Shown: positions 1 through 34,539, counted from the first letter of the stretch. The stretch is DNA of 64,000 nt from Macrotis lagotis (GCF_037893015.1 NC_133663.1:3733378-3797377), one strand, 5' to 3'. Notes: generated by a model from the sequence alone, not told the origin. Program-made: numbers and translations.

Positions 1-22978
<22,978 letters not shown>

Positions 22979-23100
22979 GCCGCCTCCGGCAGGGGCCCCG
23001 CGGGCCTCCGCGGCCTCCGCGTGCGCCGGCTCCTCCTCCCGCTGCCCCGCGGGCCGCAGCCGCAGCGCCGGTCCGGGCCCGGGCCGAGGAAGTGGCGAGC
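22979..23100 (-). other. OPA1: OPA1 probable 5' untranslated region
   Basis: Very GC-rich sequence immediately upstream of the MWR start codon, inside the CpG island. The transcription start cannot be fixed from sequence, so the outer limit is a guess. No stop codon separates the conserved ATG from an in-frame ATG at 23323. If transcripts began that far upstream, a 115-residue Pro/Gly/Arg/Ala-rich extension would be possible. Confidence 0.5.
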
Positions 23101-23400
23101 AGGCGCGGCAAGGACATCCGGCGGCTCCCTCCGCTTCCGGGCGGCCCGGCCGGCTTCCGTAGCGCGTCCCGCGCGGAAACGGCGTCCCCGGGCATCCGGG
23201 CCGCGGACGCGGGGTTCCGGGCGGGCCGCCGGCGCAGGCGCAGGCGCCCTCGGGAACCGGGCCCCAGCCCGCGCAGGCGCGCTGCCGGCGGCCGGGGGGG
23301 GGGGCACGGCGGCCAGAGGACATACGCGGGCTCCGGGGGCGGGCTGCCCGGGGCCGGAAGGGGCATGCGCGGCCCGGAGCCGCGGGAGGACACGATGTAG
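23080..23400 (-). promoter_or_regulatory. OPA1 promoter with NRF-1-like and ETS-like motifs
   Basis: The sequence shows GCGCAGGCGC three times (23232-23241, overlapping 23238-23247, and 23271-23280) and GCATGCGC at 23363-23370, all close to the NRF-1 palindrome. ETS/GABP-type cores (TTCCGG, CTTCCGT, CCGGAAG) occur near 23134-23140, 23154-23160 and 23354-23360. There is no TATA box. NRF-1 and GABP typically drive nuclear genes for mitochondrial proteins, which fits OPA1. Binding itself is inference. Confidence 0.65.
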
Positions 23401-23420
23401 CCGCTGAAGCCGGCTTTCAC

Positions 23421-25014
23421 GGAGCCCACGTGTCCCCGCTGCGCCGGCACAGGGGCCCCCCAAATTGGAAGGACCCCCAAACAGAGGCCACAGGCCAGCT
23501 GACGGGCAGAGTCCACTTTCTGGGACGGGCCGAGTGAAGCCCCCGAGTAGAGGGGGAAAGCCCGGGGATTGGCTCTCGGCCCATTGGGAAGTGGGATGGC
23601 CTGGGAATGTGCCAGCACCCCCAGCCACAGCGCATCCTGCCTGCCTCACTTCTGGGGGGCTCCCTCTGAGCGTGGCTCAGCACAGGGGGTCTCACTCAGC
23701 CGAAGCCCGGGGTTCTCCAACAAAGGGAATCCTCCGTCAGGGAGTAGCTGTAAGAAATGGCCATCACTGTCCTAACACCTAGGGACGGACGTAGACATCC
23801 AGCCTCTGGCGTAACACGGAATAACTCAGAAGGACGCAGCCTTAGCGCTGGAAAGCCAGGACCCTCCTTTCATGGAGATTTTGGGGTCAGGGAAGACCTT
23901 TGCACCTTTCCGGAAACACTGCAGCCCCTTCTCTTTCTCCAGTCTGGGCCCAGTCGTGGTTTCTCAGTATGGTCGGTCCCAGACATCCATCCTGTTGCCA
24001 AACATGTTGAAATTGTGTCAATGGATATTTTTCATCCACTTGGTCCTTCTTGGGGTTGGATAGACCAGTCAGCTTCATTTGGTGGAGTGCAGATCTCTTC
24101 CAGGAGTTTGATAGCATCCAAACAATATCTAGTATGGACACATCAGCATCAACCCCTGGGGTGGAGCCTCACTAGCTGATCTTCAAAAGACAGCCTCAGT
24201 AAGTTACCTGCCCATACACAGAATCCTTCATGCTTACTTTTTGGGTCTGGCCATTGAGTCAATTCTAAATCCCTCTGATTGGGCTCTCAGATACTTCCCA
24301 TCTTTCCATCCTGTCCACAAGAAAAGAGACTAAAGATCAGAGGAGGTGCCAATATAGAACCCTAGCTATATCAACATAGCCTGGATGTCCTGCTGATGCT
24401 CAAGATTGTTCCAGGTTTCTTAATTCCCTCTCAAATGCCATTTATGCCCTTACCTATGTTGTCATAAATTATTTATGAACAAAATGACCATTTTCATTCA
24501 GTTTAGTGAACAGATCAGTAACCTGGAAGTGGGGCAAATTCAGATGTTCCTATATTTATATGAGTTGAGATATGATGGGATTGTTGAAAACATCCCACAT
24601 ATCCTCCATTCCATGAGGGACAATATAGCAAGTCGATCCATTTTCTTTTAGGTTTTAATAACATGTGTGATTGTATCCAGTCATTTGGTATCTTCCCAAC
24701 AGAGATATTTTATCTTTTTTTGGTCAACTCAGGTAACCCCCTCCCTCAAATAATTTTGCTATTCACCAGTTGTTTTCTTGTCTCCCTTTTCTCTTTCCAA
24801 ATGCCCACCATCTCCACTTCTTCACAGAGCAGATGAGATCCATGATCTGGGGTCTAAAATGGGGCAGTTGAAAAAGAAAATGTTCTGTAATAAAAATTCT
24901 GACAGGCCTTTCCAGATTTTCATTTTTTTTCCCCTTGTCCTTCACAGTCCATCCTCATTGTATGAATTGCTTTTGTTAACCTTTCTTGGGGCAGAGGAAA
25001 GAGAGGGAATGTTT
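23421..25014. other. Intergenic, no gene recognised
   Basis: Between the OPA1 CpG island and the first SINE remnant. Composition falls from GC-rich to AT-rich. The part at about 23880-24720 is moderately AT-rich single-copy-looking sequence that I could not match to any repeat or gene. Confidence 0.5.
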
Positions 25015-25093
25015 ATATGTCTGAGGTCAAATTTGAACTCAGACCTTTCTGACATCAGGTCCAATCTCATACCCAATGTGGCACCACCTAAGG
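25015..25093 (-). repeat. Marsupial SINE fragment
   Basis: 'ATGTCTGAGGTCAAATTTGA' through 'GGCACCACCTAAGG' is the reverse of the SINE head and middle. The tail is missing. Confidence 0.7.
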
Positions 25094-26404
25094 ATTTTCA
25101 CTTATTCAGCTCTTTGAAGTAGTTCTCTTTCTCAATAGCAGATAGTTTTTTGACATTCCTTAATGAAAATTTCATCTTTCAAAAGGTGGAAGAACCCATT
25201 GCCAGGGTGGAAATGATGGGAACCTTGGGAGGAAAGTTCATTTTAGAATTTGTGATAGAGGAGAGGAAAGTCAGGTGTAGGCAGCAATGCCCACTAGATT
25301 TGGGGAGAGCAGAATTCAAAGGGTGAAGAATAAGGATCGAGAATGTCCCAAGAATTCGAATTCTATAGGTTGAGATATAGGATGATGAACAAATTTCCAG
25401 TCTGAAATTTTGACTGGTTTCTGGGAATGGGGGTGGACTATGAAGAGTCCTTGGATTTCCAGTCTGGGTGAGATTGGAGGGAGGAAAAAGAGGAGGGGGA
25501 GGAGGTGGGAAACAGAAGGGGGGCTAGTCTTAGGTTTAATCCCACTCTGATGAGCTGTGGGTGGATGCCTTGAGCTGCTTTATTTCTGACTGGGACACGT
25601 GAGGAAGGGGAGGAAGAAGAGGAGGAAATGTTGAAGACACAAAATAGTTTCAATAAGGAAGGAAAAAAAGAGACTGCCACAGGTATACTCCACTAGTCAA
25701 CTTAGATATTATATTGTATTTTCCTCAACTTAGATATTATGCTTTCCCCCCAACATGTGAATTTTCTCTGTGTGCACATCTACATGTATGTTTACATAAA
25801 CACATAGACACATATATGTATAGAAATAAAGCCACACAGATACTTATTCACAAACACCTCTGCAAGCTGATATACCACCACAGATCTGCCTAGAGCTGCC
25901 TAGACCTAGACACACCCACCCTCATACATACATACATACATACACAGAGATATTTATATATTTGGTTTGTGCGTAGCTCTCATTTTTATAACATTTGCTG
26001 AAAGCAACAACTCCTCCTCGTTCCTCTACTTTACTTCTACTTGCTATCTTGCCCTCCTGTTCCCTAATCTAACCGCCTTCTAAGAATCCCTTCCTTACAC
26101 AGATTCCCTTCTGTACCCCACCTCCCCATTGATCTACACTCCTTCTAGGTGGCTTCTTATCCTACTCCCTCCCCCTAACTCAATGCCCTCCCTATCCCTT
26201 CCTCTTATTTCTTTTTGAATTTCAAAGTATATGTAATATAAGCTGCACATATGTGCAGATATATACAATACAATACCTTACACATATAGGATATACTCAT
26301 ATACATGTCTGTATGCATGCACACACATATGTATGCATTGTTCCCTGGTTAACTCATTCCTGATAAGGGTGAGCTTTCAGAATTACCAGCTCTCCCACTT
26401 ATTC
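25094..26404. other. Intergenic, low-complexity stretches
   Basis: Purine-rich patch at 25470-25640, (CATA)n at about 25924-25942, and a pyrimidine-rich block (26000-26215) that may be a diverged L1 piece. No gene seen. Confidence 0.45.
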
Positions 26405-26915
26405 TGTTATCAATTCTTTTTTTTCTATCAAATCACTTTTTGAATGTTATTTTTTTCCAATTGCAGGCAAAAATAATATTCAACATACATTTTCTTTAAG
26501 ATTTTGTGTTCCATATTTTCCTACCACCCTCTCTTCCCTCCCCTGTCCCCATGACAGAATAATCTGATATAGACTATACATGTTAAGCATTTTTCTATAT
26601 TAATCATATTATGAAAGAAGAATCAGAACTAAAGGGGGAAAACAGGAGAAAGAAGAAAAGCATAAAACAAATTTTAAGAAGTGAAAATAATGTGCTTTGG
26701 TCTGCATTTAGACTCTATGGTTTTTTCTTTGGATATAAATAGCATTTTCTATCCCAAGTCTTTCAAAATTATCCTTGATCATTGAACTAAGAGAACCAAA
26801 TCCATCATAGTTGATCATCACATAGAGCTGCTGTTAATGTTTTTACATTGTTCTCTTTCACTTCATTCAGCTTCAGTTCATGCTAGTCTTTCCAGGCTTT
26901 TCTGAAGTCTCCCTT
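26405..26915 (-). mobile_element. L1 LINE 3' end
   Basis: The reverse complement ends with the marsupial L1 3' sequence: 'AAAATCTTAAAGAAAATGTA', 'TATATCAGATTATTCTGTC', and upstream 'TGATGATCAACTATGATGGA' with 'GACTTCAGAAAAGCCTGGAA'. The last is the ORF2 C-terminal part. 5' truncated near 26915. Confidence 0.8.
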
Positions 26916-27129
26916 CTCATGATTTTTCTTCTCTGTATCAATTCTTCTCACATCTCATTTGTAGAAGATGATAACTCTTTTCTTTTCTTTTCCTATACCA
27001 TTTTACTTTCCAGAATCTTATCCTAGTCAGCTCTACCCCAATCTTTGCTTCAAATGACTCAGTTACTAGTAGCAATATTGGACCTTTAGTTAATAATTCC
27101 AAATATAGATAGTAAACCATTTGTCCTCA

Positions 27130-27398
27130 TTGAATCTCTTGTAATTAATCTTTGACGTTTACCTTATGTTTCTCTTGGTCCTTGTAGGTCAAATTTTCTG
27201 TGAAGTTCAGGTCTCTTTGCACCAAAATTCTGAAAGTCTGGCAATTCGTTAACTGTCCATTTATTTTGGTTTAGGATTATGCTTAACTCTGCTGAGTGTG
27301 ATATTTTCAGCAGCAATACCATTTCTTTTGCTCTTTGATATGTAGAGTTCCAAGATCTGCAGTCTTTTAATGTAGCAGCTCATACTTTTTATTCTTTA
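27130..27398 (-). mobile_element. Possible L1 piece (5' half)
   Basis: 'GGTTTAGGATTATGCTTAAC', 'GAGTTCCAAGATCTGCAGTC' and 'TTTAATGTAGCAGCT' recall the reverse strand of the marsupial L1 5' half. Weak match from memory. Confidence 0.4.
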
Positions 27399-27635
27399 TA
27401 CCCATCATGAAACCTTTCCTGATCTTTAATAGTTGCCAGTGCCTCCCTCCTCTCAAATTAAATTCTATGTATTGTTTATATAATTACTCTATGTGCATGT
27501 TATTTCTTCAGATAGAATATCTTCTTTGAGGACAAGGAGTTTTCCATTTTTGCCCTTATATTGCTTGCTCCTGACAATTGCCTGGAACTTATTAGGCACT
27601 GGATAAATGTTCATGATTAATTGATTGACTCACTC
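27399..27635 (+). mobile_element. L2 LINE 3' end
   Basis: 'CATGAAACCTTTCCTGATC', 'TTGAGGACAAGGAGTTTTCC', 'GCCTGGAACTTATTAGGCACT', 'GGATAAATGTTCATGATTAA', then ATTGATTGACTC. This is the typical L2 3' terminus. Confidence 0.75.
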
Positions 27636-27639
27636 GTTC

Positions 27640-28560
27640 TTTAGAATTAAATTGCTGTCATCACTTACATTTGAAGCCTCTCTTCAAATTCCCTTTATTG
27701 ATTAGAATTTTTATTGCATTGTGGTCAGTACAGGAGGTATTTCAGATTGATGATTCTCTGCATTTGTCTTTGAGGCTTTTATGCCCTAGCACATGACAAA
27801 TTCATAAAGTATACCACTGAGAAATTAATATATTCCTTTCTGTTCTCATTCAGTAATCACCAGGGATTTAGCATATTTAACTTTTCTCAAAATCTATTCA
27901 GACTCTTAAGTTCCTTCATATATATTTTTGGTTAAATTTGTCAAAGTTTATCTAAAAACTGAACAGAGAGATTCCTTTCTTATCATAGTTATCAGATGAA
28001 AAAGCATTTTAGAACTGTAAACTATTAATACAATTATTATTGTTATAAATTTGCAATCTACTTCTCCATGTAGTTCAATGAACATTTTTCTCCCCCAAAT
28101 TAGATACTATGGCATTTATTGCATGTGTTAAATTTTGATGTCATTTAATTTTCAGTGGTAACTTTAATTATAATGAATTTTTTTCTTACCTTTTTAACTG
28201 TTTTTTACCATCACCTTTTCTGAGATCGTTTCTATCTCTACTTTTCTGAATTTGCCTGAAATATACTACATACTCTTCCATCCCCTCAATTTAACTCTGT
28301 GTGAATCTTTACACTTCTAGTGTGACTTAAAAAAATAAACATATTGTTATATTTTGTTTTCTGCTTCCTTTCTCTCTCTTCCATTGTATAGATGAGCTAT
28401 TCCCATTTGTGTTCATTGCTATGTTTTTTAGTTGTGTATGTCCCTCCACCCATCATTTTATCCTTTTGTCTCTTTTACTTCCAGTTCCTTTTTTTCCCTA
28501 CAAAGAAGAAGCCAGTGTAGTTTCCTATCAGAAGGAATCAGATAAACCCAGGTAATTTAC
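27640..28560 (-). mobile_element. Diverged L1 LINE fragment (ORF2 5' half)
   Basis: Reverse of the endonuclease-to-reverse-transcriptase stretch: 'GCATTGTGGTCAGTACAGGA', 'GAGGCTTTTATGCCCTAGCA', 'TCCTTTCTGTTCTCATTCAG'. Heavily mutated. It may belong to the same insertion as 26405-26915, with an internal gap. Confidence 0.6.
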
Positions 28561-28984
28561 AGTTCCTGTTCCTTTCCTGTCCTTTTATCACCAAGTTCCC
28601 CCGTCCCCTCCATGCCCCCTTTACTTCTGCTGGTCTGTTTCCCTGTTGAGTGTAATGCATTTCTCCATCATGCTTGGTGTATGTTCAGTTTATGGAAGCA
28701 AAGACAGATGACTAAGTAGACAAGGCAAGGTGTTAGATGAATAGTGTCAAAAATACCAAAGCTCTATGGTGCTGAGACTAGCAGGAAAGCTTAAGATGAT
28801 AAAAAGATGATGGATGTTGCTGATAATGTTTAATAGTTTGATTTCCAACTATATTGAGAGAAAGTATCACCTTGGGTCAGAACTGAGGCATGGCAGCTGT
28901 TGGGCAATTATAATGCACAGCTGAGAGGAGCAATTCCTCCACTCCTACTTCTGTTTTCTCTGCCAAGAAGAATAGTGTTGGAGT

Positions 28985-29110
28985 CAATCAGTCAACAGCA
29001 TTTATTAAGTTTTCTTTGTGCCAGCCCCTGTGCAAGCAAAAATGTAGTTTCTTTCCTGGAGCTCACAGTTCAATGGGAGATGCAATCTGCAAACCACTCT
29101 GTGTGTGCAA
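28985..29110 (+). repeat. Ancient interspersed repeat fragment
   Basis: 'AGTCAACAGCATTTATTAAG...TGTGCCAGCCCCTGTGCAAG...CTGGAGCTCACAGTTCAATGGGAGA'. Related stretches occur at 34825-34970, 43237-43375 and 51745-51800. The family was not named with certainty. Confidence 0.6.
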
Positions 29111-29289
29111 GAAATGTAAGAGGCAAACAGGGTATAGTTTCAGAAGAAAGAACAAAACTTAATTGGTTTATAGGGGGGTCAAGATAAATAAGGAGAGAGC
29201 AAGAATGCTCCTGGCTACATCTGACAAATTCAAATTACCTGACTCCGCTGGAATCCCATCCTTGTACTTTTGCACACCTGGAAAATAGG

Positions 29290-30050
29290 ATGGGGCTCCT
29301 ATTGTCAGTGTTCTTTGGAGGAAACATCATGGGACTGGGGAAGGGCCAGTGTCTTAATTTTCCAAAACAAAATATTGTTAGGAAGTCTGTAAAAATGATA
29401 GATCAATGAATACACTTTGATTCAAGAAGACAGCATTAAAGAAAAGGTCTGTGAAGGAGGGGAAAGGGGAATGACAACCACAAAGAGCCAGTGTGGCTTC
29501 TCTCAGAATAGGGCAGATCTTATTGCCTACAGGGCATGGTTATTTATCTGCTAGAAAGGAGAATGCTTTGTACAGTTTACTTCAATTTTAGCAGAGCATC
29601 ATACAACATACTGTTCTTATGGAAAAGGGGAGTGAACAGTTAGAGGGATTTAGTCATCATTAATAGTTCAGTGTCAATTTGGGCAGGAGGTCTCCTTGAA
29701 TAAAGATCTAGTAGGCAGACTCATCAAGTTTGCAAATGGTACAAAATTGGAAGCTTTTCCATTAGTTGATTTCAGCTAATGCAAAAATTTCAGGATCAAA
29801 AAGGATCTTGAGTGACCAGAGTGTTGGCCTAAATCTGATAAACTGAAATGTAATAAGAAGGCAGGAGTGAGGAAGGGTTCAAGTAAATGCTTCCCCTTGG
29901 GTTGATGCCATCAACTTCATAAAGACAGTAGGAGGGAGTTATGGTTAGGCAACAATTTGTCTGAAAATGAGACTACAATTTCGATTTGTCAACAGTATGC
30001 CATAATATCCCCCAAACAAATGGGATCTTGGATTAAGTCTTCTAGTTTCA
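29290..30050 (+). mobile_element. CR1/L3-type LINE fragment
   Basis: Contains 'AGAGCCAGTGTGGCTTCTCT', 'TTCAATTTTAGCAGAGCATC', 'TTCAGTGTCAATTTGGGCAG', 'CATCAAGTTTGCAAATGGTA' and 'AAAATTGGAAGC', in the order of the CR1/L3 reverse transcriptase. Old and broken, with deletions. Confidence 0.75.
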
Positions 30051-30070
30051 TTTAAAAAGAGCAGGTCAGT

Positions 30071-30300
30071 ATGGATAGGAATGACTTCCTTTTGAACTCT
30101 GAGATTCTCTTTGATCACAATCCAACCACCTGTCCTTATGTTTCACTCCTCCTAAACTTAGTTTTTGGCTTCTCTAGCTCTTCCATCCCTCTAGTTCTTC
30201 ATCTATCCATTCCTCATTCCTCATCCTTCCATCCCTCCATCTCTTCATCCCTCTATCCTATTCTATCTCTCTGTCTCTCCACTCTTGTTCTGGCCTCACT
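30071..30300 (+). repeat. Pyrimidine-rich low-complexity stretch
   Basis: Irregular TCCATCCCTCTA-type units, mostly C and T. An open frame through it is low in meaning. Confidence 0.6.
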
Positions 30301-30554
30301 TTCCTTTAGATGCAACCTTGACCCCAGAGTGACCCTGTCCTATTTTCATCACTTTGCAGCTTTTACTCCATTGTCCTGCCAGTGTTCTCCCCAAGCCAGC
30401 CCCATTATCTTCATTAGCTTCTTGCCTGAAAAATAACTCTTTGGGCTTCTCCACTTGTCTAATCATTATTTCAGCTGCTAAGTGAAGCTGGAGAAATTGC
30501 AAAAGACACTGCTGATTGGATCCATTACAAATTGACATTATTTGATAATAACTA

Positions 30555-30790
30555 GTTTTACATAGTGTTTTAAGATTTGCAAAGCACTTTCCATGTTCCT
30601 ACATTTGATCCTCCCAAGAATCCTGTGGTTTAGGTGCTAGAATTCTCATTTTCCAGAGGAGGAAACTGAGGCTGAGAGGAGTTGAGACTGCCTGAGGATA
30701 CAAGTAAGGGAGTGTTTGAGATAGGATTGGAACTCAGGTCTTGTGGACTCCAAGTCCAGCACTTTACCCTCTGTACCTCCTGACTACCTT
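30555..30790 (-). repeat. MIR/MAR1-type SINE
   Basis: 'TTTGCAAAGCACTTTCCATG', 'CATTTTCCAGAGGAGGAAAC', 'TGGAACTCAGGTCTTGTGGA', reverse orientation, near full length. Confidence 0.8.
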
Positions 30791-30994
30791 TTGAGCCTGT
30801 TTTCAACTGGACCCCCTTTCTTGCCTGGCAAAACTTTTATTTCCCCTTCATTAATTCTCTAATCCACTTTCCTCAATGACTGTTCCAAACCTTTTCCTTC
30901 TTCAACTTGCCAGGCCAATGTCTCTGCCTTTGCACTTGATTCCAGGAGCCAGGAGATTCTTATTTCTTTCAGCTCCCTCTCACTCTTTACCTTG

Positions 30995-30996
<2 letters not shown>

Positions 30997-31079
<83 letters not shown>

Positions 31080-31098
31080 CTCTCGCTCTCTCTCTCCA
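30997..31098 (+). repeat. (CT)n microsatellite
   Basis: About 80 bases of pure CT followed by an interrupted TTGCTCTCGCTCTC tail. Ser/Leu or Arg/Glu open frames across it are artefacts. Confidence 0.98.
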
Positions 31099-31149
31099 GT
31101 CTCTCCATAGATGATCACACATTCATGGCTGCCCCATCCATGCATATTT

Positions 31150-31560
31150 GAGTTTGATGATCCCTTAAACTGCCAACTCAGAAGCACAGAATCTCAACCT
31201 GGGAAAAGCCCCTTGGCAGCCACCTAGTCCAATCAACATTCAAGACAGAATGCCCACTAGAGCAGCAGCCCCACCCACCCCGCAGCCTCTGCAGGAACAT
31301 TTTGATGGAGGGGAAGCCCCCAGTTTCCCAGGCAGCTCTTTCCCCTTTGGGGGCTCTAGATGGTAGCAAGATTTTCCTGCCTTCCAGGACCTCTTTGCTT
31401 CTTGGTTCTGTCCCTGGAGCCGATGCCTTTTCCCCATGAGAGCCTTTCAAATACTGGGAGGCAGCTCTTGAACCTGTCTGAACCTTCTCATTTTCTAGTT
31501 GAACCCTCTTTTTCCTTTGACAGATCCTTATATGGAACAGACTCAGGATCCATATTGAGT
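31150..31560 (-). mobile_element. CR1/L3-type LINE 3' end
   Basis: Reads in reverse as the CR1/L3 3' part: 'CACCTAGTCCAATCAAC', 'GCAGCCTCTGCAGGAAC', 'CCCAGTTTCCCAGGCAGCTC', 'TGGTTCTGTCCCTGGAGCC', 'GAGAGCCTTTCAAATACTGG'. Confidence 0.75.
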
Positions 31561-31932
31561 TAGCAGGATGAGCACAGAAATAGTAAATTAGTAGAAGAAA
31601 ACTTTTTAAAAATGAAAAGTTCAAAATGAGTAGGAAAAATAGGGATTGTAAATATTTTTTGCTACCTGTAAACTTCTATTATTTGCGATTTGTTAACTCC
31701 TATCTAGAAGCTATGTAGTTGATGTTAAAATATTAGTATTCATATTGTCTTCATTTTCCTCTTTTGTGAGCATAACATGGATTTGTTGCTGTGGTTATTG
31801 TTTTTATTAGATCACTGTAATTAGTAAGTGCAGTCAATCTGAAACAAAAATCTGTTTTTTTAAGTGGCTGTTTTTGAAGCTTGGACTAAGTCAAAAGAGT
31901 TATCTTTCAGACAAGAAGATAATGTAATATTA

Positions 31933-32245
31933 GGGAATAGCTAGATGGCAAAGTGGATAGAGCACTAGTCTAGGAGTCAGGAGGAATTCAACCTCAGACC
32001 TTTACTAACTATATGACCTTGGGCAAGTCACTTAACCCTGACTGCCTTGAATCCAGGGCCATTTCCAGTTGTTCTGATTCCTATCTGGCCACTGGATCCA
32101 GATGGCTCTGGAAGAGAATGTGAAGCTGGTGTCTTAGCACAGCCCCCTCCCCCCACTCAAATCCAATTCATATGCTTGTAGCATCACCTCCCTGATGTGG
32201 TCTTCTTTGAGAATGAAGGAAAACATTATTATTATTAATGAAACA
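31933..32245 (+). repeat. RTE-tailed marsupial SINE (RTESINE1-like)
   Basis: A SINE head (GAATAGCTAGATGGCAAAGT) is followed by a long non-tRNA tail: 'CCAGGGCCATTTCCAGTTG', 'ACTGGATCCAGATGGCTC', 'CTGATGTGGTCTTCTTTGAG' and a (ATT)n end. This hybrid structure is known for SINEs mobilised by RTE-type LINEs in marsupials. Confidence 0.85.
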
Positions 32246-32379
32246 TTAAGTTAAATTAAGAAAAGAATAATTTTCAGGTCAAGGGAGGTAATAAATAGTC
32301 ATAAGTGTCCACTGCCCTAGTCAGACAACTCATGCAGTTGTGGGTATATTTCTGTGTATCATAGGAAGGACAATGATAA

Positions 32380-32515
32380 AACTAGATTACAACAGGGGAG
32401 GCCATCCAGGATGATAAAGGGCCTTAATATCATAGTATGTGGAGACAATTGAGGAGGTAGAACTTAGCAAAGAGAAGACTTAGTAGTGACACCATAGTTT
32501 TCTCCAAATATGTGA
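32380..32515 (+). mobile_element. CR1/L3-type fragment
   Basis: 'GGCCATCCAGGATGATAAAG', 'CATAGTATGTGGAGACAATT', 'TTTTCTCCAAATATGTGAAA' follow the CR1/L3 3' region. Confidence 0.6.
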
Positions 32516-32554
32516 AAGGTAGTACACTTTTGTACTTCAGAAATTTTTATTTAA

Positions 32555-33590
32555 AGAAAGGATCATTTAAAGCAACCACAGACAATATAAAATACATGGG
32601 AATCTATCGGCCATGCCAAACCCAGGGACTAATAGATAAGCATAATTACAAAAAACTTTTCACACAAAAAGTCAGATCTAAACAATTGGAGAAATTAATT
32701 GCTCCTGAGTAGGCTGAGTCAATTTAATAAAAATTACAATTCTACCTAAATCAATTTACTATTCAGTGCTATATCAAAACTACCAAAGAATTATTTTATT
32801 GAACTAGAAAAAAACAATAAAATTCATTAGGAAGAACAAAAAGTCAAGAATATCAAGGGAATCAGTGAAAAAAAAGTGAAGGATGGTAACTGAACTGAAC
32901 TACTTGGCAAAGAGGTAATCGTCAAAACGATCTCCTATTGGCCAAGAAATAGAGAGGTGGACCGGTGGAATAGATTAGGCATACAACACAGTAGGAAATT
33001 TCCATAGTAATATAGTATTTAATAAACCCAAAGATCTAAGTTTTGGGGTAAGAACTCCACATCTGACAAAAATTTCTAGGGAGCAGTTTGGTAGAAACTA
33101 GGTATAGATCAATATCTTGTATATATGCCACGATAAAGTCAAAATGGATCAATGGTTGAGACAACAAAGGGTGCCATCACAAGTAAACTGGGGAAAATGG
33201 CGAATGTATCTGTCAGATCTATAGGGAAGGGAAGAGTTTGTAACTAAAGAGAAAGAGAGAGAATCAAAGGATGTAAAATTGATAAATGTAATTATATAAA
33301 ATTAAAAGGGTTTTACAACAATAAAACTAAAGTAGCCAAAATTGGAAAGAAAACAGGAAATTGGGGGGAAATTTTTATGTTTCTGTGATAAAGGCCTAAT
33401 TTCTCAAATGTAGAGTCAACTAAAGCAAACTGATAAAGATAAGCTCCATTCCCTGGTTGATAAATGGCTGAATAACATAAACAGGCAGTTTTCAGAAGGA
33501 GAAATAAAAGTTATCAGAAGTCACATGAAAAAATGCTCTTAAGTCACTACTGATTAGAGAAATGTAAATTAAAACAATTGATGAAAAAAC
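32555..33590 (+). mobile_element. L1 LINE fragment (ORF2 reverse transcriptase to C-terminal part)
   Basis: Follows marsupial L1 ORF2 closely: 'ATAAAATACATGGGAATCTA', 'AATTCATTAGGAAGAACAAA', 'GGGTGCCATCACAAGTAAAC', 'AGTTTTCAGAAGGAGAAATA', ending at 'GATTAGAGAAATGTAAATTA'. Lacks both ends, including the normal 3' terminus. Confidence 0.88.
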
Positions 33591-33644
33591 TGATGGCCAG
33601 GATGGGTTAGATCCTTTCTTTCAATCTCTCCCTTTTTCTCTCTA

Positions 33645-33805
33645 GGTTACATGGTATGGGGAAAGGGCACAAGATCTAAAGGAAGAGGACCCCAATCTAA
33701 ATGCCTAATCTATTTATGACCTCTGTGGTCTTGACCAAAGAACTTCCTGGGCTTCAGTTTTCTCATCTGTAAAAGGAGGGACTAAGGCCATGGACTAGAC
33801 CAATG
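33645..33805 (+). repeat. MIR-type SINE
   Basis: 'GGTATGGGGAAAGGGCACAA' and 'TCAGTTTTCTCATCTGTAAAA' then 'GACTAAGGCCATGGACTAGA'. Confidence 0.7.
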
Positions 33806-33978
33806 GTTTTCTGACTCTCGTATCAGGACGACTTTATACTTGTTACACCATCCCTAAGCCCACTCAAGAGGTTGACTTGACTTCCAGTTGTTGGCTATTC
33901 TTGCTCAGAGCTGTAACTAGGAAATGGCAATCAGGACTTTGTCCCCAAGGTCCTAAGTTTAGATTGTACTCAGACCAG

Positions 33979-34083
33979 TTCTTGCTGTTGTTCAGTTGTT
34001 TCAGTTCTGTCTGACTCTTCATGCTTTCTTTGGGGGTTTTCTTGGCAGAGATCTTGGAGTGGTTTGCCTTTTGCTTCTCCTCT
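33979..34083 (-). repeat. Marsupial SINE tail fragment
   Basis: 'TTGCTGTTGTTCAGTTGTTT', 'GTCTGACTCTTCATGC', 'TGGAGTGGTTTGCCTTTTGC', the reverse of the distal part of the SINE seen at 51883. Confidence 0.8.
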
Positions 34084-34539
34084 AACAGACTAACTAACAC
34101 AACTGTAGAAAGCAAGAAACCTTTGGGGGATGGGTGAATGGGCTCCTTCCCTTTCTCCAACATGGTCCTTACCCCTTAGATCTTGCTTCCCCAGTAGCAG
34201 CGAGTGTTCCCTGGTCTCCATGTCTCCACTTCCCTTCCTGACCCAACCACTGAGCTTACAGGTCACTTGATCTGGACATGGCACACATCTTCCTAGTTGG
34301 TGCATACCCTGTGTTCTTGTGGCAAGCTACCTGGACATAACCCAACCACCAGTTGTGTCCTTGGAAGTTCCTTCTTGAGGCTTTATTTTAGATGTTGTTT
34401 CTTCCTTTGATTTGGAATGAACAGATTTTTGCCCACACCAGCTGGTGACCAATAGCTGCCATTTGCTCTCATTGTCAAGGAGCTCTTCTTCACCTGGCCA
34501 GGCAGCAGGATAGCGGAAACGGCCCATTCTTGGTCTGTG

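Noticed and set aside
30859-31187. Arg/Glu-rich and Ser/Leu-rich frames
   Set aside because: They are the two strands of the (CT)n microsatellite.
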